From NCBI GenBank assembly GCA_044866695.1, contig JBIOUF010000184.1, positions 1 to 27,621 of the forward strand: a stretch of DNA of 27,621 nucleotides, in the 5' to 3' direction. A program made the position numbers and the translations under genes. The DNA comes from JBIOUF01 sp044866695 (GTDB lineage Bacteria > Actinomycetota > Actinomycetes > Propionibacteriales > Nocardioidaceae). Of the stretch, positions 1 to 7,766 are shown one piece after another. The number at the start of each line of letters is the position of its first letter. Within the stretch, counting starts at the first letter, position 1. A model generated the notes under the pieces. The model was not told the DNA's origin, did no database searches, and saw only the letters and a program-made list of their open reading frames with translations.

Positions 1-500
1 GTGTCGTTCGTGGCTCCGAGCTCCTTCTTCAACCGGTCCAGTGCGTCCTCGAACAGCTCGCCGTCCATCCCGAGGACCGTCTTGCCGAACATCGACAGCA
101 GCCGCCGGTAGGAGTCCCAGGCGAAGCGGTCGTCGGCGCCCTTCGCGGCCAGGCCCCGCACGGAGCGGTCGTTGAGGCCGATGTTGAGGACCGTCTCCAT
201 CATCCCGGGCATGGAGAACTTGGCACCCGAGCGCACCGAGATCAGCAGCGGGTCGTCGGGGTCGCCGAGCCGCTTGCCCATCGCCTTCTCCAGCGTGGCG
301 AGGTGCTCGGTGACCTCCTCGGCCAGCCCCTCCGGGTCGTGGCCCTCGGCCAGGAAGGCCCGGCACGCCTCGGTGGAGATGATGAACCCGGGCGGGACGG
401 GCAGCCCCAGGTTGGTCATCTCGGCCAGGTTCGCGCCCTTACCGCCCAGCAGGTCCTTCTGGTCCTTGTTGCCCTCGGCGAAGTCGTAGACGTAGGTCAT
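1..500 (-). CDS. ppdK: Pyruvate, phosphate dikinase, N-terminal part (gene runs off the window)
   Basis: This is the first 166 codons of a pyruvate phosphate dikinase, which interconverts pyruvate, ATP and phosphate with PEP, AMP and pyrophosphate in the cytoplasm. The start is ATG at 498-500 (MTYVYDFAEGN). The N-terminal nucleotide-binding domain is recognisable: the Gly-rich GGKGANLAEM near residue 19, then LPVPPGFIISTEAC, and the SVRSGAKFSMPGMMETVLN block that is nearly invariant in the family. The central phosphohistidine domain and C-terminal PEP domain lie outside the window. It follows the aldo/keto reductase in the same direction with a 63-base gap, so the two may be co-transcribed. 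The identity is firm; completeness of the gene cannot be judged. Confidence 0.95.
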   Translation of the reverse strand, partial: MTYVYDFAEGNKDQKDLLGGKGANLAEMTNLGLPVPPGFIISTEACRAFLAEGHDPEGLAEEVTEHLATLEKAMGKRLGDPDDPLLISVRSGAKFSMPGMMETVLNIGLNDRSVRGLAAKGADDRFAWDSYRRLLSMFGKTVLGMDGELFEDALDRLKKELGATND

Positions 501-563
501 GGGGTCATCATGCCCTCTTGGGACCGCCCTGCCGAGGGGTCGACCGTCATCGGCTCCGCGGGC

Positions 564-1598
564 TCATTCCTCGCTCAGCCCGGCCGTCGGATGGATCCCG
601 GACTCCACGGCGTCGGCGTCGATCGCGGCGAGCTCGGCGTCGGTGAACGGCGGCCCGGCCAGCGCGTCCAGGTTCGTGTCGAGCTGCTCCACCGAGGACG
701 CCCCGACCACCGCCGAGGTGACCCGCTCGTCGCGCAGCACCCACTGCAGCGCCATCTGGGCGAGCCTCTGCCCGCGGTCGCGCGCGATGGCGTCGAGCCG
801 CCGGACGTGCCCGAGGACCGCGTCGTCGAGGTTCTCCCGCGGCACGGTGGAGCCGGGACGAGCCGCGCGGGAGTCGGCCGGGACGCCGTCGAGATAGCGA
901 TCGGTGAGCAGGCCCTGGGCCAGGGCGCTGAACACGATGACGCCCATCCCCTCCTCGTCCGTGGCGTCGAGCAGGTCGCGCTCGACCCACCGGTTGAGCA
1001 TGGAGTACGACGGCTGGTGGATCAGCAGCGGCGTGCCGAGGTCGCGGGCGATGCGCGCCGCCTCACGGGTCTTGCGGCCCGAGTACGACGAGATGCCGGC
1101 GTACAGCGCCCGGCCCGAGCGGACCGCGGTGTCCAGGGCCCCCATCGTCTCCTCCAGCGGCGTCTCCGGGTCGAACCGGTGGCTGTAGAAGATGTCGACG
1201 TAGTCCAGCCCCAGCCGGCGCAGCGACTGGTCGAGCGAGGCCAGCATGTACTTGCGGGAGCCGCCGCCCTGGCCGTACGGTCCCGGCCACATGTCCCAGC
1301 CGGCCTTGGTGGAGATCACCAGCTCGTCGCGCAGCCCTGCGAAGTCCTCGCGCAGGAACCGGCCGAAGTTCTCCTCCGCCCGTCCGTACGGCGGCCCGTA
1401 GTTGTTGGCCAGGTCGAAGTGGGTCACGCCGCGGTCGAACGCCCGGCGCAGGATCTCCCGCTGGGTGTCCTCGGGACGGTCCTCGCCGAAGTTCTGCCAC
1501 AGCCCCAGCGAGACCACGGGCAGCCTCAGCCCGCTACGCCCGGTGAAGCGGTACTGCATCTGGTCGTAGCGGCCCGGGTCGGGCTGGTAGGACGGCAT
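564..1598 (-). CDS. Aldo/keto reductase of the YghZ (L-glyceraldehyde 3-phosphate reductase) type
   Basis: This cytoplasmic NADPH-dependent reductase has a TIM-barrel fold. The protein is about 344 residues from ATG at 1598; a GTG at 1619 and an ATG at 1607 in the same frame are alternative starts. It resembles E. coli YghZ along its whole length: YDQMQYRFTGRSGLRLP at the start, then SLGLWQNFG, THFDLANNYGPPYG, STKAGWDMWPGPYG and DIFYSHRFD. The catalytic tetrad is visible as Asp of FDLANNY, Tyr of NNYG, Lys of STKAG and His of YSHR (residues 69, 74, 105 and 147 counted from the GTG start). The C-terminal cofactor region VTSAVVGASSVEQLDTN is intact. YghZ-type enzymes detoxify aldehydes such as methylglyoxal; that substrate here is inferred from the family. 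Confidence 0.9.
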   Translation of the reverse strand: MPSYQPDPGRYDQMQYRFTGRSGLRLPVVSLGLWQNFGEDRPEDTQREILRRAFDRGVTHFDLANNYGPPYGRAEENFGRFLREDFAGLRDELVISTKAGWDMWPGPYGQGGGSRKYMLASLDQSLRRLGLDYVDIFYSHRFDPETPLEETMGALDTAVRSGRALYAGISSYSGRKTREAARIARDLGTPLLIHQPSYSMLNRWVERDLLDATDEEGMGVIVFSALAQGLLTDRYLDGVPADSRAARPGSTVPRENLDDAVLGHVRRLDAIARDRGQRLAQMALQWVLRDERVTSAVVGASSVEQLDTNLDALAGPPFTDAELAAIDADAVESGIHPTAGLSEE

Positions 1599-1712
1599 GG
1601 GCCCCATGCTGCCAGCCACCGCGGGACGGCCCGAGGCCGCGGTCGTGGCTCCTGCTCAGCGGCGCACGCGTGCAGCTCGACGGCCGCGCCGGCGCAGCGG
1701 CGAACGCGGGGC

Positions 1713-2225
1713 TCAGGGCTGCGCCGCCGGGGGCGGCGGCAGGTCGAGCCTCGGCCGGTCGTAGAACCCCGCCGCCCCCGCCTCGGCGGCGACGTTCACG
1801 CCCAGGAAGGACTCCACCGCGGTGGGAGAGTGCACGACGCGCAGGGCGATGCCGTCCGGGTCCAGGAACTCCAGCCACGTGCCGTCGGCGTGCGTCCCGC
1901 CGGTCGAGTCGATGCCCAGGGCGGCGCCGCGGTCGCGCACCCTCGCGGCCGCTTCCGGCGATGCCGCCTCGACGACGACGGGGTGCTCGCCGCGCAGGTC
2001 GGCCTCGGCGCCGCTGCGCAGCGTGTCGCGCCGGCGCAGGGCGATCAGGTAGCGGGCGTCGAAGTCGGCCAGGGCGCAGCCGGTGACCTGCGTCCCGTCA
2101 CCGAACTCCCGCACGTAGGTCAGGCCGAGCAGGTCGCGGTAGAACGCGGCGCTGCGGGCCAGGTCGGTGACCGGGACGGTCACCTGCACGATGCCGGTGA
2201 TGTCGGTAGGAGTCTGGCGGTCCAT
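1713..2225 (-). CDS. VOC-superfamily protein (glyoxalase/bleomycin resistance fold)
   Basis: A 170-residue protein with one vicinal-oxygen-chelate unit. It begins IVQVTVPVTDLARSAAFYRDLLGL, the usual first beta-alpha segment, and ends with GTWLEFLDPDGIALRVVH, the usual metal-site strand with a Glu. The last 30 residues form a Pro/Ala-rich tail. VOC proteins include glyoxalases, dioxygenases and resistance proteins, and the substrate cannot be told here. No Shine-Dalgarno site precedes the ATG at 2223-2225; instead TAGCGT, a possible -10 box, lies about 6 bases upstream, suggesting a leaderless message. It is divergent from the broken AraC gene and upstream of the aldo/keto reductase. Confidence 0.8.
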   Translation of the reverse strand: MDRQTPTDITGIVQVTVPVTDLARSAAFYRDLLGLTYVREFGDGTQVTGCALADFDARYLIALRRRDTLRSGAEADLRGEHPVVVEAASPEAAARVRDRGAALGIDSTGGTHADGTWLEFLDPDGIALRVVHSPTAVESFLGVNVAAEAGAAGFYDRPRLDLPPPPAAQP

Positions 2226-2263
2226 GGTTGGACGCTAGGCGCACGGCGGGGGATGCTCCATGT

Positions 2264-3221
2264 GTGGGCGTCCGCACTCCCTCATCGTCCGTCCAGGAAC
2301 CCCCGGCGACGCGCCAGGACCTGCTCAGCCAGGTCCTGCGCGAGCTCCGGCTCGAGAGCGCGACGTACCGCTCGCTGGTGCTCCGCGGGGACTGGCGGCT
2401 GCGGTTCGACGGACCGCTGCGGGGAGTCCACGTCGTCGTGCAGGGCAGCCCCCATCTCGCGCTGGACGACGGGACGGCCTACGACCTGTCGCCGGGCGAC
2501 CTGGTGGTCCTGCCTCGCGCGGATGCCCACACGATGTGCTCGTCGGCCGACTCGCTGGCCCCGGCGTACTCCTCGACGGCCCTGGCGCGGCGGTCACCCG
2601 ACGTCGAGGCGGTGTTCGGCGAGGCCGGGCCCGTGACCCGGCTCGTCTGCGGCGTCTTCTTCTTCGCCGACGACGAGCATCCCGCCGTCCAAGGGCTGCC
2701 GTCGTGCATCCACGTGCCGGCCGACCGGGTCCGCGACCCGTGGCTCGACGGCGTGACGTCCGCGCTGGTCGCCGAGGCCACCGCGCGCGGACCGGGCAGC
2801 GAGGTCGTGATGGCGCGGCTCTCCGACGCGCTGGTCACGCGCGCGCTGCGGCATCATCTCGAGACCGCCGAGCAGCCCGGATGGCTGCACGGCCTCCGCG
2901 ACCCGGCCATCGCGCGGGCGCTCGCGGCGCTGCACGCCGACCTCGGCCGGCAGTGGACCGTGGCCGGGCTGGCTCGGGAGGCGGGGCTGTCGCGGACCGC
3001 CTTCGCGGCCCGGTTCACCGCGTTGGTCGGCCAGAGCCCGATGGGGTTACGCCGCCGGCTGCCGGATGCGCCGCGCGCAGGCGCTGCTGCGCGGCGACCG
3101 CCTCACCGTCGACGCGGTCGCGACGCAGGTGGGGTACGGCTCCGACGCGGCGTTCTCGGCGGCGTTCCTGCGTCACACGGGGGTGACGCCGGGTGCCTAC
3201 CGGCGGCTGGCTCGGCGTTGA
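2264..3221 (+). pseudogene. AraC-family transcriptional regulator broken by a +1 frameshift
   Basis: The N-terminal two thirds encode a cupin-type sensing domain (GVHVVVQGSPHLALDDG, LSPGDLVVLPRADAHTM) followed by the first helix-turn-helix (WTVAGLAREAGLSRTAFAARF, then QSPMG). After ATGGGG at 3041-3046 one extra T puts the frame out. Reading from TAC at 3048 restores the second helix-turn-helix: MRRAQALLRG, TVDAVATQVGYGSDAAFSAAF and GVTPGAYRRLARR, ending at TGA 3219-3221. The family's conserved Trp in this linker reads Cys (GCRM) ten bases further on. The start is taken as GTG at 2264, behind a GGGGGA site; TTG at 2228 is the other option. A sequencing error is possible, but the adjacent Trp change argues for real decay. 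It probably once regulated the divergent VOC gene. Confidence 0.85.
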
Positions 3222-3245
3222 GCGGCTGCGTCGAGTCCGCGTCGT

Positions 3246-3457
3246 TCACCCTGCCGGCCCGTCGAGCGAGCCCGCGTCGAGAGCCCGCCCCAGGGGCAGC
3301 GCCCACCACGGTCCCAGCCCGGCCCCGACGACCGACCAGTGCCGCCCGGCGCGCGATGGCCCGGCGCCGCTCCCGCCCCCTGCCGCGGCTGCCACAGAAC
3401 CAGCATCCGCCCGTCGCGGCGCCGGCGGAAGGCCGCGACGGCCTCGGGGGCGGCGCG
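3246..3457 (-). pseudogene. Possible gene remnant downstream of the LysR gene
   Basis: This convergent gap has no intact gene, but two stretches on the minus strand look protein-like in adjacent frames. Just past the LysR stop, in the same frame, is EAVAAFRRRRDGRMLVLWQ; about 30 codons on, in the next frame, is RHWSVVGAGLGPWWALPLG, ending at a stop at 3246. Joining them needs one missing base near 3345-3360. I do not recognise a family, and GC-rich DNA often gives protein-like shadows, so this is a weak call. Confidence 0.25.
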
Positions 3458-4327
3458 CTACCCGGGCGCCAGCCGGTGCAGGACCGCGCGCAGGGGGGCC
3501 CATCGGTCGCGCCCGCGGCGGGTCACGGCATAGGCGCGCAGGCTCACCACCGGATCGTCGAGCGGGAGAACGGTGACCCCACGGCGGGCCCTGCGGCCGG
3601 CCCGGGGCAGCAGAGCGACACCCCGCCCGGCGACGACCACGTCGTCGACGAGCTCGAGGGAGTCGATGCGATGGACGACCTTGGGGGTGAACCCCGCCAT
3701 CGACGCCAGCGTGCGCAGCACCTCCTCGTCGGCGGTGTGGCGGGAGTTCACGATCCACTCGTGGTCGGCGTAGGAGGCGAACGGCGAGTGCCGCACCTGC
3801 CCGGCCACCCCGAGGCCCCACTCGACCTCCCAGAGCGGGGTGACGTCGTGCTCCCGGCGCCACGAGGCCGGAGCGAGGTTGTAGTCGTAGGTCAGGGCGA
3901 GGTCGACGTCGTCGCGGGCGAGCAGGTCGAGGGCCTCCAGCGGCTCGTGCTCGCGCACGTGCACCTCGACGCCGGGATGGGTCCGGGCGAGGTCGTCGAT
4001 GACCGGCAGGAGGGAGCGTCGGATGGCGGTGGCGAAGCCCGCGACGCGCAGGATGCCGACCGGCTCCGCCGCGGGGTCGAGGTCGAGTCGGGCCGCGTCG
4101 ACGGCCGCCAGGATGGTCACGGCGTGCTCCGCGAGCCGGTGGCCGGCCGGGGTGAGCCGCACCCGCCGACCGTCCGGCTCGACGAGCGCGGTGCCCACGT
4201 CCCGGGCCAGCGCGGCGATGCCCTGGGACACGCTCGACGTCGTCGTGCCCAGCTCGGCGGCGACCTGGTGCATCGAGCCGAGGCGGGAGAGCTCGAGGAG
4301 CAGCCGCAGGCGCCGCACGTCCATCAC
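3458..4327 (-). CDS. LysR-family transcriptional regulator
   Basis: A full-length regulator of about 289 residues. The start is GTG at 4327 or the directly following ATG at 4324 (MDVRRLRLLLELSRLGSM). The N-terminal winged helix-turn-helix reads VAAELGTTTSSVSQGIAALARDVG, followed by GRRVRLTPAGHRL, the normal LysR linker. The substrate-binding domain begins GILRVAGFATAIRRSLLPV and contains LALTYDYN, the effector-cleft motif seen in this family. It is divergent from the RhtA-like exporter with about 80 bases between starts, and that gap carries a long imperfect dyad. By common LysR logic it probably represses or activates both itself and the exporter in response to an amino acid or related compound; the effector is unknown. 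Confidence 0.9.
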   Translation of the reverse strand: MMDVRRLRLLLELSRLGSMHQVAAELGTTTSSVSQGIAALARDVGTALVEPDGRRVRLTPAGHRLAEHAVTILAAVDAARLDLDPAAEPVGILRVAGFATAIRRSLLPVIDDLARTHPGVEVHVREHEPLEALDLLARDDVDLALTYDYNLAPASWRREHDVTPLWEVEWGLGVAGQVRHSPFASYADHEWIVNSRHTADEEVLRTLASMAGFTPKVVHRIDSLELVDDVVVAGRGVALLPRAGRRARRGVTVLPLDDPVVSLRAYAVTRRGRDRWAPLRAVLHRLAPG

Positions 4328-4336
4328 CCGATTGTG

Positions 4337-4370
4337 GTGACTTGCTGAACGATATGTCCAGCATGGTCAC
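4337..4370. promoter_or_regulatory. Imperfect dyad, probable LysR operator
   Basis: The left arm GTGAC-T-TGCTG (4337-4347) and right arm CAGCA-TG-GTCAC (4359-4370) are inverted copies around an 11-base centre rich in A/T compared with the surroundings. The site sits between the divergent LysR and exporter starts. LysR proteins bind dyads of this size as dimers or tetramers; assignment to this regulator rests on position. Confidence 0.55.
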
Positions 4371-4408
4371 GTGGACGCGAACGGTTGCGCTGGTGTTCAC
4401 TCGTGGCC

Positions 4409-5314
4409 ATGACCTGGTCCCCCGCGCGCGCCGGTGCCTCGATGGCGGTGGCGTCGATGCTCTGCGTCCAGCTCGGCCTCGCCGCCTCGGTCGGACTGAT
4501 CGACCAGGTCGGCGCGAGCGGCGCGGGCTGGCTCCGGCTGTTCTGGGCGGGCGTGCTGATGCTGGTCGTGGTGCGGCCGAGGCCCTCGGCGTTCGGGCGC
4601 GACGCACTGCTGGCCAGCGCCGCCCTGGGCGTGGTCACCGCCGGTGTCACGCTGCTGTTCATGGCGGCGGTGGCGCGGATCCCGCTGGGCACGGCCAGCG
4701 CGCTGGAGTTCCTCGGCCCGCTCGGGGTGGCCCTGGTGCGCAGCCGCGGGGTGGCCCGGGCCTGGGCGATGGCGGCTGCGGGCGGCGTGCTCTGCCTGAC
4801 CCAGCCGTGGGCCGGGGTCGCCGACCCGGCCGGCGTCGGGTTCGCGCTGGCCGCCGCGGCCTGCTGGGCGGCGTACATCCTGCTGACCCAGCGGGTCGGC
4901 GACGCGGTCGGCGGCATCGCCGGGCTCTCGGTCTCCATGCCGGTCGCCGCGGTGGCCGCGACGCTCGTGGCCGGCCCCGGCGTGGTCGCCCGCCTCACTC
5001 CCGAGCTGCTGCTCGCCGGGCTCGGCCTGGCCGTCCTGCTGCCGGTCGTGCCGTTCACGCTGGAGATGCTCGCCCTGCGCCGGCTCACCACCGCGGCGTT
5101 CGGCACCCTGATGGCGCTCGAGCCCGCCTTCGCGCTCGTCATCGGGCTGGCCGCGCTGCGCCAGGTGCCAGACGGGCTCGCCGTGCTGGGAGTGGGTCTG
5201 GTCGTCACGGCGGGCCTGGGCGCCGAACGCAGCGGGGGCCGCCGGGCGGCCCCGGAGCCGGCCGGGGGCCCGGCGGGCGTCCGCCCGGTCCCGGCGGCCG
5301 TCTCGACGCCGTGA
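4409..5314 (+). CDS. EamA-family exporter, RhtA-like (threonine/homoserine efflux type)
   Basis: A membrane protein of 301 residues from ATG at 4409. Two tandem EamA repeats are visible, about ten hydrophobic segments in all. The signature blocks RIPLGTASALEFLGPLGVALV in the first half and LEMLALRRLTTAAFGTLMALEPA in the second are those of the RhtA group, which exports threonine, homoserine and similar compounds from the cytoplasm. The last 35 residues form a hydrophilic Gly/Pro/Ala tail. It is divergent from the LysR gene, a typical regulator/exporter pair, with the dyad at 4337-4370 between them. Substrate is inferred from the family only. Confidence 0.88.
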   Translation: MTWSPARAGASMAVASMLCVQLGLAASVGLIDQVGASGAGWLRLFWAGVLMLVVVRPRPSAFGRDALLASAALGVVTAGVTLLFMAAVARIPLGTASALEFLGPLGVALVRSRGVARAWAMAAAGGVLCLTQPWAGVADPAGVGFALAAAACWAAYILLTQRVGDAVGGIAGLSVSMPVAAVAATLVAGPGVVARLTPELLLAGLGLAVLLPVVPFTLEMLALRRLTTAAFGTLMALEPAFALVIGLAALRQVPDGLAVLGVGLVVTAGLGAERSGGRRAAPEPAGGPAGVRPVPAAVSTP

Positions 5315-5419
5315 GGCGCGGCCGGACGGTCTGCGGGTCTCGGCACGCGCCCGTCTCGGCGGGGCGCGGCGGGCTTCCTGGCCGGTGTGTGGCGACCCTT
5401 GGTGGTCGGCCCGGCAGGC

Positions 5420-6022
5420 TCAGCGGCCCGGCCGGACCTCGAGCACCCGGAAGCCCTTGGCGCTGGCCAGCCGCCTGGTCGGGTGCTCGTGCTCGTCGAG
5501 CCAGCGGTGCAGCGAGTCGGCGCCGAGGTTCCGCCCGACCACCAGCACCGCGCGCCCGCCGTCGGCTAGGCGGGGCAGCCAGCGCAGCAGGAGGTCGTGC
5601 AGCGCCGGCTTGCCGATCCGGATCGGCGGGTTCGACCAGATCTCGTCGAACGCCACCGCGTCGGGCACCTCGTCCGGGCTTCTCGCGTCGACGCGGTCGG
5701 ACACGCCCATGGCGGCCGCGTTCTCGCGGGTGAGGAGCAGGGCCCGCTGGTTGACGTCCACCGCCCAGACCCGGGCCAGCGGCACCGCGCTGGCCAGGGC
5801 GAGGGTCAGCGCGCCGTACCCGCAGCCGAGGTCGAGCAGCGTCCTCGCGTCGACCGGTGGGGCGGTCGCTCGCAACAGCACCGCGGTGCCGGGGTCGAGC
5901 CGGCCGTGGGAGAACACCCCGGCGCCGCTGGCCAGCTGCAGCCGACGGCCCCATGCCTCGACGGCGACCGGGGTGCGGGAGAACGCAGACGTGGGGTCGG
6001 CGGAGAAGTAGTGCTCAGCCAC
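5420..6022 (-). CDS. Class I SAM-dependent methyltransferase, RsmC-like small domain
   Basis: A 200-residue Rossmann-fold methyltransferase (MTS domain). Motif I is LLDLGCGYGALTLALA, the acidic residue after strand 2 is in WAVDVNQRALLL, and the catalytic NPP motif reads EIWSNPPIRIGK, which marks N-methyltransferases acting on exocyclic amino groups of bases. The length equals the catalytic half of E. coli RsmC (16S rRNA G1207 N2-methylation), without the duplicated N-terminal half. The beginning HYFSADPTSAFSRTP and GVFSHGRLDPGTAVLL match this small actinobacterial type. It overlaps the truA stop by 8 bases, so the two are translated together. rRNA as substrate is likely; the exact base is inferred. 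Confidence 0.85.
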   Translation of the reverse strand: MAEHYFSADPTSAFSRTPVAVEAWGRRLQLASGAGVFSHGRLDPGTAVLLRATAPPVDARTLLDLGCGYGALTLALASAVPLARVWAVDVNQRALLLTRENAAAMGVSDRVDARSPDEVPDAVAFDEIWSNPPIRIGKPALHDLLLRWLPRLADGGRAVLVVGRNLGADSLHRWLDEHEHPTRRLASAKGFRVLEVRPGR

Positions 6023-6845
6023 GGACGCGGACCCTCCGCGTCTGCGCCGCTCGCTGCGCCAGGCCGGCGTCCGCGGGATACCCGACCTCCTCCAGCGTCA
6101 GCCCGCGTGCCGGCAGGACCGTCACGGCGGCGTCGCGGACCTGCCGTCCCAGCACCTCCGCGGCCCAGCCCGGTGCTCGGCGGCCTTCACCGACTGCGAC
6201 CAGGCAGCCGACCACCGCGCGGACCATGTGGTGGCAGAACGCGTCGGCGCGCACCGTGGCGGTCAGCGTCTGGTCGGCCTCGCGCCGCAGGCTCAGCTCG
6301 AGCAGGCGGCGTACCGTGGAGGCCCCTTCGCGACGACGGCAGAACGCAGCGAAGTCGTGCTCCCCGACCAGCGCCGCGGCTGCGGCGCTCATCGCGTCGA
6401 ACCGGAGGGGACGCCGCCAGGCCAGCACGTGCCCGCGGCGGAGCGGGTCGGCCGACTCGGGCTGGTCGGCGATCCGGTAGGCGTAGCGCCGCCACAGCGC
6501 GGAGAAGCGGGCGTCGAATCCCTCGGCCGCCACGGCGGTGCGGCGGACCCGGACGTCGTCGGGGAGCACGGCGTTCAACCGGCGCGCGAGCGCGCGGGCC
6601 GGCTCGCCGGGCGCCCGTCCCGCGGCGTCGGCCACCGCGTGCCCTGGTACGTCGACGTGGCCGACCTGCCCTCGGGCGTGCACACCGGTGTCGGTCCGCC
6701 CGGCACAGGTGACCGCGACCGAGTCCTGCCCGAGCACCAGGGCCAGCGCCGACTCGACGGTCCCCTGCACCGTCCGCAGCCCAGGCTGCGCCGCCCACCC
6801 GTGGAAATCCCCACCGTCGTAGGCAAGGTCGAGTCGCAGCCGCAC
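6015..6845 (-). CDS. truA: tRNA pseudouridine synthase A
   Basis: TruA isomerises uridines 38-40 in the tRNA anticodon stem. The start chosen is GTG at 6843-6845 (VRLRLDLAYDGGDFHGW), because the family begins here and AGGA lies upstream; the frame also stays open back to a GTG at 6986, but that part has no similarity to TruA. The catalytic Asp is residue 52 in CAGRTDTGVHARGQV. Further family blocks are LPDDVRVRRTAVA, FDARFSALWRRYAYRI, GEHDFAAFCRR and FCHHMVRAVVGCLVAVGEG. Placement directly after rplQ is the normal actinobacterial arrangement and links tRNA modification to ribosome supply. Confidence 0.95.
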   Translation of the reverse strand: MRLRLDLAYDGGDFHGWAAQPGLRTVQGTVESALALVLGQDSVAVTCAGRTDTGVHARGQVGHVDVPGHAVADAAGRAPGEPARALARRLNAVLPDDVRVRRTAVAAEGFDARFSALWRRYAYRIADQPESADPLRRGHVLAWRRPLRFDAMSAAAAALVGEHDFAAFCRRREGASTVRRLLELSLRREADQTLTATVRADAFCHHMVRAVVGCLVAVGEGRRAPGWAAEVLGRQVRDAAVTVLPARGLTLEEVGYPADAGLAQRAAQTRRVRVRG

Positions 6846-6884
6846 CTGCCCATCCTGCCAACCGTCGCGCGTCCCGCCGGCGAG

Positions 6885-6989
6885 GTTGTGGCCGGCGCGC
6901 GGCGTTGTGGCCGATGACCACACGTCTGCGCGGCGTGTCGGCGCAGTCTCGGGCCACAACTGCCCATCCGTGCCGTTATCGGCCACAAC
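6885..6989. repeat. Four copies of GTTGTGGCC in opposed pairs
   Basis: In the 170-base gap between rplQ and truA, GTTGTGGCC occurs at 6885-6893 and 6904-6912, and its inverse GGCCACAAC at 6952-6960 and 6981-6989. The second and fourth copies extend to a 12-base perfect inverted repeat (GTTGTGGCCGAT at 6904-6915 against its complement ending at 6989). Folded RNA would form a long-looped stem; no T-run follows on either strand, so it is not a standard terminator. The rest of the gap holds no gene. Confidence 0.75.
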
Positions 6990-7015
6990 CAGGCCGACCC
7001 GGTCGCCCAGGCGGC

Positions 7016-7705
7016 TCAGGCTTCGTCGTCGTTGTCGTCGCTGCTGTCGTGGGTGGGCTCCGGCGCGGACTGGGCATTGCCGGCCGCGTCGTCCGGGGTC
7101 TCCTCGACGGGGGTGGCGGCCAGGTCGTCCTCGGCGACCGCCTCGCCCGGCGTGTCGGGGAGGTCCTGCGCCTCCGGCTCGGCCCCGCCACCGGTCTCGG
7201 ACTCGCCTCCGGCGTCGGCCTCCGACGGCTCCGAGGTGGCCGGCTCGGGCCCGGTGGCGTCCCCCGAGGCGGTCGCGGCGGCGGGTGGGGCGGGAGCGGC
7301 GGGGGCGACCGGGGCCCGGCGCGGAGCGGCGGACGGCTTGGGCTTGTAGGGCTCGGTGACCAGCTCGATCACGGCCATCGGCGCGTTGTCCCCCTTGCGT
7401 GGGCCGATCTTGGTGATCCGGGTGTAGCCACCCGGGCGCTCGGCGAAGCCCGGGGCGATGTCGGTGAAGAGCTCGTGCACGACGCCCTTGTCCTTGATCG
7501 TCCGCAGGACCAGCCTGCGGTTGTGCAGGTCGCCCTTCTTCGCCTTGGTGATCAACCGCTCGGCGACCGGCCGCAGCGCCCGGGCCTTGGCCTCGGTGGT
7601 GACGATGCGGCGGTGCTCGAAGAGGCTGGTCGCAAGGTTGCCCAGGATCAGCTTCTGGTGGGCCGGACCGCCGCCGAGGCGGGGGCCCTTCTTCGGAGTG
7701 GGCAT
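7016..7705 (-). CDS. rplQ: Ribosomal protein L17 with a long acidic C-terminal tail
   Basis: L17 binds 23S rRNA near the tunnel exit of the large subunit. The core covers residues 1 to about 120: MPTPKKGPRLGGGPAHQKLIL, then NLATSLFEHRRIVTTEAKARALRP and a closing MAVIELV. The remaining 110 residues are a low-complexity Ala/Pro/Glu/Asp tail ending DSSDDNDDEA. The total of 229 residues is nearly twice the E. coli protein (about 127); actinobacterial L17 proteins often have tails, but this one is long. It lies 61 bases after rpoA, the usual end of the alpha operon. Confidence 0.97.
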   Translation of the reverse strand: MPTPKKGPRLGGGPAHQKLILGNLATSLFEHRRIVTTEAKARALRPVAERLITKAKKGDLHNRRLVLRTIKDKGVVHELFTDIAPGFAERPGGYTRITKIGPRKGDNAPMAVIELVTEPYKPKPSAAPRRAPVAPAAPAPPAAATASGDATGPEPATSEPSEADAGGESETGGGAEPEAQDLPDTPGEAVAEDDLAATPVEETPDDAAGNAQSAPEPTHDSSDDNDDEA

Positions 7706-7766
7706 GCGGTCACTCGTCTCTCCCGGGCCGTGTCAGGTACCCGGGTAGAAGGGGCAGAGGAGGTGG

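Noticed and set aside
303..2636. Very long plus-strand open frame opposite ppdK, the reductase and the VOC gene
   Set aside because: It is an antisense shadow produced by GC-rich third positions; the translated sequence is Arg/Gly/Val-rich without any family motif, while the minus strand has three clear genes.
6846..6986. Upstream in-frame extension of truA to GTG 6986
   Set aside because: The added 47 residues lack TruA similarity and cross the GTTGTGGCC repeats; GTG 6845 has a Shine-Dalgarno site and matches the family start.
6990..7016. Intrinsic terminator directly after rplQ
   Set aside because: No GC stem followed by a T-run is present on the transcribed strand in this stretch.
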